A DNA stretch of 64,000 nt from Psococerastis gibbosa. Lineage: Eukaryota; Arthropoda; Insecta; Psocodea; Psocidae. The DNA is taken from the NCBI GenBank assembly GCA_963971405.1, contig OZ020490.1, positions 30,529,464-30,593,463 on the forward strand. The letters run 5' to 3'. The position numbers were made by a program, and so were the translations under genes. Numbering within the stretch: the first letter of the stretch is position 1; the number at the start of each line of letters is the position of its first letter. This document shows, piece by piece, positions 62,201-64,000 of this stretch. The notes under the pieces are model-generated. The model worked only from the letters and a program-made list of their open reading frames with translations. It was not told the DNA's origin and made no database searches.

Positions 62201-62516
62201 AGTTATTCGTTTTCCACCCAACCATTGTCAGTATAACCCCATCGAACTAATTTGGGCCCAAGTGAAGGATTACGTGGCAGTGAGAAACAATGACAAAGCT
62301 ACAGAAAACCTGGTTCTGGAGGGCCTTGAGACCATAACAACAGCAGACTGGAGGATCGCGGTTGAGAATTGTAAGCAGCTATACGTGGAGGACTGGGAGA
62401 GGGAGGTGACTATGGAAGGTAACGTTGAGCAGATGATTGCTAATATGAGACCAGGTTCCTCCAGTGATGAGGAAACTTCCAGCGATGGGGACTCTTGGAG
62501 CGAATACGACGATTGA
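55708..62516 (+). CDS. THAP zinc-finger / Tc1-like DDE protein, four exons (overall span)
   Basis: Exons 55708-56218, 58125-58319, 59387-60292, 62194-62516; every intron is phase 1 and splits a Gly codon (G|GN). The product has 644 residues. The N-terminal THAP finger has C5-x4-C10..W33..C50-x2-H53 and should bind DNA. An acidic linker (172-235) follows. The C-terminal half is a Tc1/IS630-type (DDE_3) nuclease fold: 'VFLGETWIDVG' where the family has 'LDETW', then 'FIAMDCASHHS' (D472), then 'NPIELIWAQVK' (E555). The first catalytic Asp position is Gly397, so cut-and-paste activity is doubtful. It may be an inactivated transposase or a host gene keeping DNA binding. I see no inverted ends around the whole unit. 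Confidence 0.88.
56248..56983. mobile_element. Foldback MITE in intron 1, carrying another repeat
   Basis: Ends GGCGGTGTTTCCACATACG / CGTATGTGGAAACCCCGCC. It starts 30 bp after the exon 1 donor. The repeat at 56489-56755 is inserted where the sister MITE at 37623-38114 reads CTACTATCATTAGG. Confidence 0.78.
56489..56755. mobile_element. Repeat with GAGGTTC/GAACCCC ends, nested
   Basis: Inverted, internally shortened copy of 35408-35748. Confidence 0.65.
56984..58124. other. THAP-DDE gene intron 1, right part
   Basis: A 63-codon open frame at 57002-57193 is not recognised and has no splice signals that fit. C(14) at 57727. Nothing else. Confidence 0.35.
58125..58319 (+). CDS. THAP-DDE gene, exon 2 (acidic linker)
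   Basis: Acceptor GGATTTTTTAG, donor AATG|GTGAGC. 'EWVEPENYVTVKMEEVDMTD' and an Asp-rich stretch. An acceptor slightly upstream (TTGTAG) would bring a stop into frame and is rejected. Confidence 0.78.
58437..58600 (+). repeat. Intronic repeat, copy 1
   Basis: TACTTCGGAAGAAAAATGAC..GACAGTTCCGTCC..TTCGCGCGGAAAATATAC aligns with 60403-60560 in intron 3. Confidence 0.65.
58601..59386. other. THAP-DDE gene intron 2, right part
   Basis: Nothing recognised. Confidence 0.3.
59387..60292 (+). CDS. THAP-DDE gene, exon 3 (helix-turn-helix and DDE core)
   Basis: Acceptor TTCTTTCTGCAG, donor GCTG|GTAAGT. A helical DNA-binding-like part (about 310-360), then the RNase-H-like core with 'CHAGSTHGFVPGAL' and 'NPGAFKEWFQNTLLP'. 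GGT at 59869-59871 encodes Gly397 in place of the usual Asp. Confidence 0.9.
60403..60560 (+). repeat. Intronic repeat, copy 2
   Basis: GCTTCGGAAGAAATAGGACAC..GATAGTTCCCGTC..CTCGCGCGGAAAATATAC, direct repeat of 58437-58600. Confidence 0.65.
60561..62193. other. THAP-DDE gene intron 3, right part
   Basis: A C/G tract near 61024-61048, a short direct repeat (CTTGTGCAGGCTACACTT at about 61252 and again at 61302), no gene recognised. Confidence 0.35.
62194..62516 (+). CDS. THAP-DDE gene, exon 4 (last DDE motif, acidic tail)
   Basis: Acceptor AACTTTTTTGCAG. 'FPPNHCQYNPIELIWAQVKD' carries the final catalytic Glu. The protein ends in Ser/Glu/Asp-rich 'SSDEETSSDGDSWSEYDD'. The DNA for this tail is repeated downstream. 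Confidence 0.9.
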
Positions 62517-62850
62517 GCGAGCAACCAGCTGTGGACTTGACGAACGTCTTCCTGTATAGCAAGCAGTTGGGCGAGGCGGAGTGGGGAGTGAGATGACAAT
62601 GGAAGGTAACGTTGAGCAGATGATTGCTTATATGAGACCAGGTTCCTCTAGTGATGAGGAAACTTCCTGCAATGGGAACTCTTCGAGCGAATACGACGAT
62701 TGAGCGAGCAACCAGCTGTGGCGGAGTGCGAGAGAGGTGACAATGGACGGGAACATAGAGCGGTTGATAGCTGATGGGACCGGGACAACAACTCTTCGAG
62801 CGACGACGGCGACGACGGCGGCGATTAAGCTAGAATCCAGCTGTAGACTA
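62403..62850 (+). repeat. Tandem decaying copies of the gene's 3' end
   Basis: Unit 1 (62403-62533) is the coding end plus GCGAGCAACCAGCTGTGG. Unit 2 (62591-62722) is ~93% similar by eye. Unit 3 (62736-62850) is diverged (GTGACAATGGACGGGAAC..). A faint fourth follows near 62895. Confidence 0.85.
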
Positions 62851-63284
62851 GATGAATTCTGTCCAGTACCGTGTGCAGTTCTGCAAGGTGGGCTGAGACA
62901 ATGGACGCATAGAGCAGAAGCCAGCTAGTGTGGGACCAGGCAGCTCCAGCCTTCAGTGATGTGAAAACATTCGAGGGAAGCCGACATTTGAGCTTGTAGG
63001 TCCGGTATTAGTACTGTAGATAGAGATAAGATATAATTTTTGCGTATACATTGCAAAGGCAATTGTATTGTGAAAACAGTTTGTAACATGTTATGGTTTT
63101 TGAAAGTTTTTCCATGACTAGAAATATTGTTATTATATTATATAATATAATTAATTATAGAATGTTATAATATATTTTCCGGAAGTCGAAAATTGGTCGC
63201 CGTCTCAATAGGTAGAGGGATCTCCCTAAAATGTGGAGAAGTATAAAAGTACCCGTACACTCCACATTAAACAGGCCATAATTA
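62851..63284. other. Probable 3' flank of the THAP-DDE gene
   Basis: AT-rich with TATAAT runs near 63130; no AATAAA seen here. Confidence 0.3.
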
Positions 63285-63480
63285 CATGATTAATACTTCT
63301 TTGGGAAGCCTTTTGCATTTATTACTGCTTCTAAGTGACCGGGCATGGAATCCAACATGGCACAGCGGGAAAGGTGGAGAATCCGTTTCAGCTGTTCGCA
63401 GCTGTTAATTTTAGGATTTCTCAGTTGACTCCCTTAAATTTTCAATGGGGTTGAGGTCAGGTGATTGAGGGGGAGTGGCA
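63285..63480 (-). pseudogene. Tc1/mariner transposase C-terminal relic
   Basis: The minus strand encodes 'PPQSPDLNPIENL' (last catalytic block) and, 50 codons on with stops and frame slips, 'DSMPGHLEAVINAKG..KKY*', the standard Tc1 end. Inactive. Confidence 0.82.
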
Positions 63481-64000
63481 AAAAAAATGATTACTGATAG
63501 GTACCTTCCTAAATAAAGACAAGTCTTTGTTGAACTGTGCTACTGCTGGAGGTACTGTACTGCACATGTAATTAATATTGATGAGCCGCCGGTATCCAGC
63601 TATGCCGGATTATAAAAAAAATCGAAATATATCATTAGTTCAGTTTATTATTTGTAATCCACGACAAATACCTAACCAGTAGTTTCAAAATGTTAATTTT
63701 ACAACTTAGAAAAAATAGTACCGCACTTTTACTGCACTAAGGGTCTATTATTGTGAACGAACACGGTTTATGCATTGTGTGGTAAAATTCGCGTTTCTCC
63801 TGTCTTCATAAACAAGGCCAGCTTCAGAGAAAAGTTCGACCGGACATCCGGTAGCTGGCCAAGCAGCTTCCCTTTCATCTTTATTTTAAAGTTTGTATTT
63901 CCCGCCAATATTTGGTTGTCGCAAGCATCTCAATAAAATGTTATTGATTTTTTGTCGGCTGCTACTGGAAAAATGAGAAAACAAATAAAATGAAACTACA
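63481..64000. other. Right-edge spacer
   Basis: Nothing recognised. Confidence 0.3.

Overview
This is a eukaryotic nuclear window. It has long introns with GT..AG borders, AT-rich spacers and very dense transposable elements. An invertebrate, most likely an arthropod, is suggested by the mix of I-clade-like LINE tails, tRNA- and 5S-headed SINEs, hAT/Tc1/PIF-like DNA elements and a THAP+Tc1-like transposase gene. Nothing here fixes the species.

Five coding units can be supported. (1) At the left edge, minus strand, are the first two coding exons of an ABCA-type ABC transporter (1573-1828 and 582-909). The gene leaves the window to the left. (2) A complete hAT DNA transposon (4490-7036) has matching 14-bp TIRs, an 8-bp target duplication and an uninterrupted 642-codon transposase on the minus strand. 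(3) Mediator subunit MED25 runs on the plus strand from 16431 to 49774 in 14 coding exons I could join by frame. They cover the von Willebrand A domain (exons 1-4), Q/G/P-rich linkers (5-7, 11-14) and the activator-interacting (ACID/PTOV) domain (8-10). Exon 7 carries an in-frame TGA followed at once by AATAAA, so the locus may make a short form without the activator-binding domain. (4) Inside MED25 intron 6, on the opposite strand, is a two-exon gene for a 63-residue secreted peptide (36024-36108 and 35253-35359) with a TATA box. Its last exon is built into one arm of a near-perfect ~227-bp palindrome, and a second copy of that exon lies just beyond. I do not recognise the family. (5) At the right, plus strand, is a four-exon gene (55708-62516) for a 644-residue protein with an N-terminal THAP zinc finger and a C-terminal Tc1/IS630-type DDE domain. 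The first catalytic aspartate position reads glycine.

The rest is mostly layered repeats. At least a dozen foldback MITEs share GGCGSSSRTTCCAC-type ends, 3-bp target duplications (TAA/TTA/TAT) and an internal GTGGTAGCAGAC motif. There are 5S-rRNA-headed SINEs with 10-15-bp target duplications, tRNA-headed SINEs, a ~0.85-kb Helentron-like repeat with subterminal inverted repeats and a 3' hairpin, short hAT-like elements with 8-bp duplications, and many 5'-truncated LINE tails. Nesting is extreme: at 29472-30332 a LINE tail sits in a SINE that sits in a MITE. Several insertions can be proved from empty sites or target duplications within the window. Three related tRNA-like sequences are each flanked by inverted arms, a structure I cannot match to a known element.
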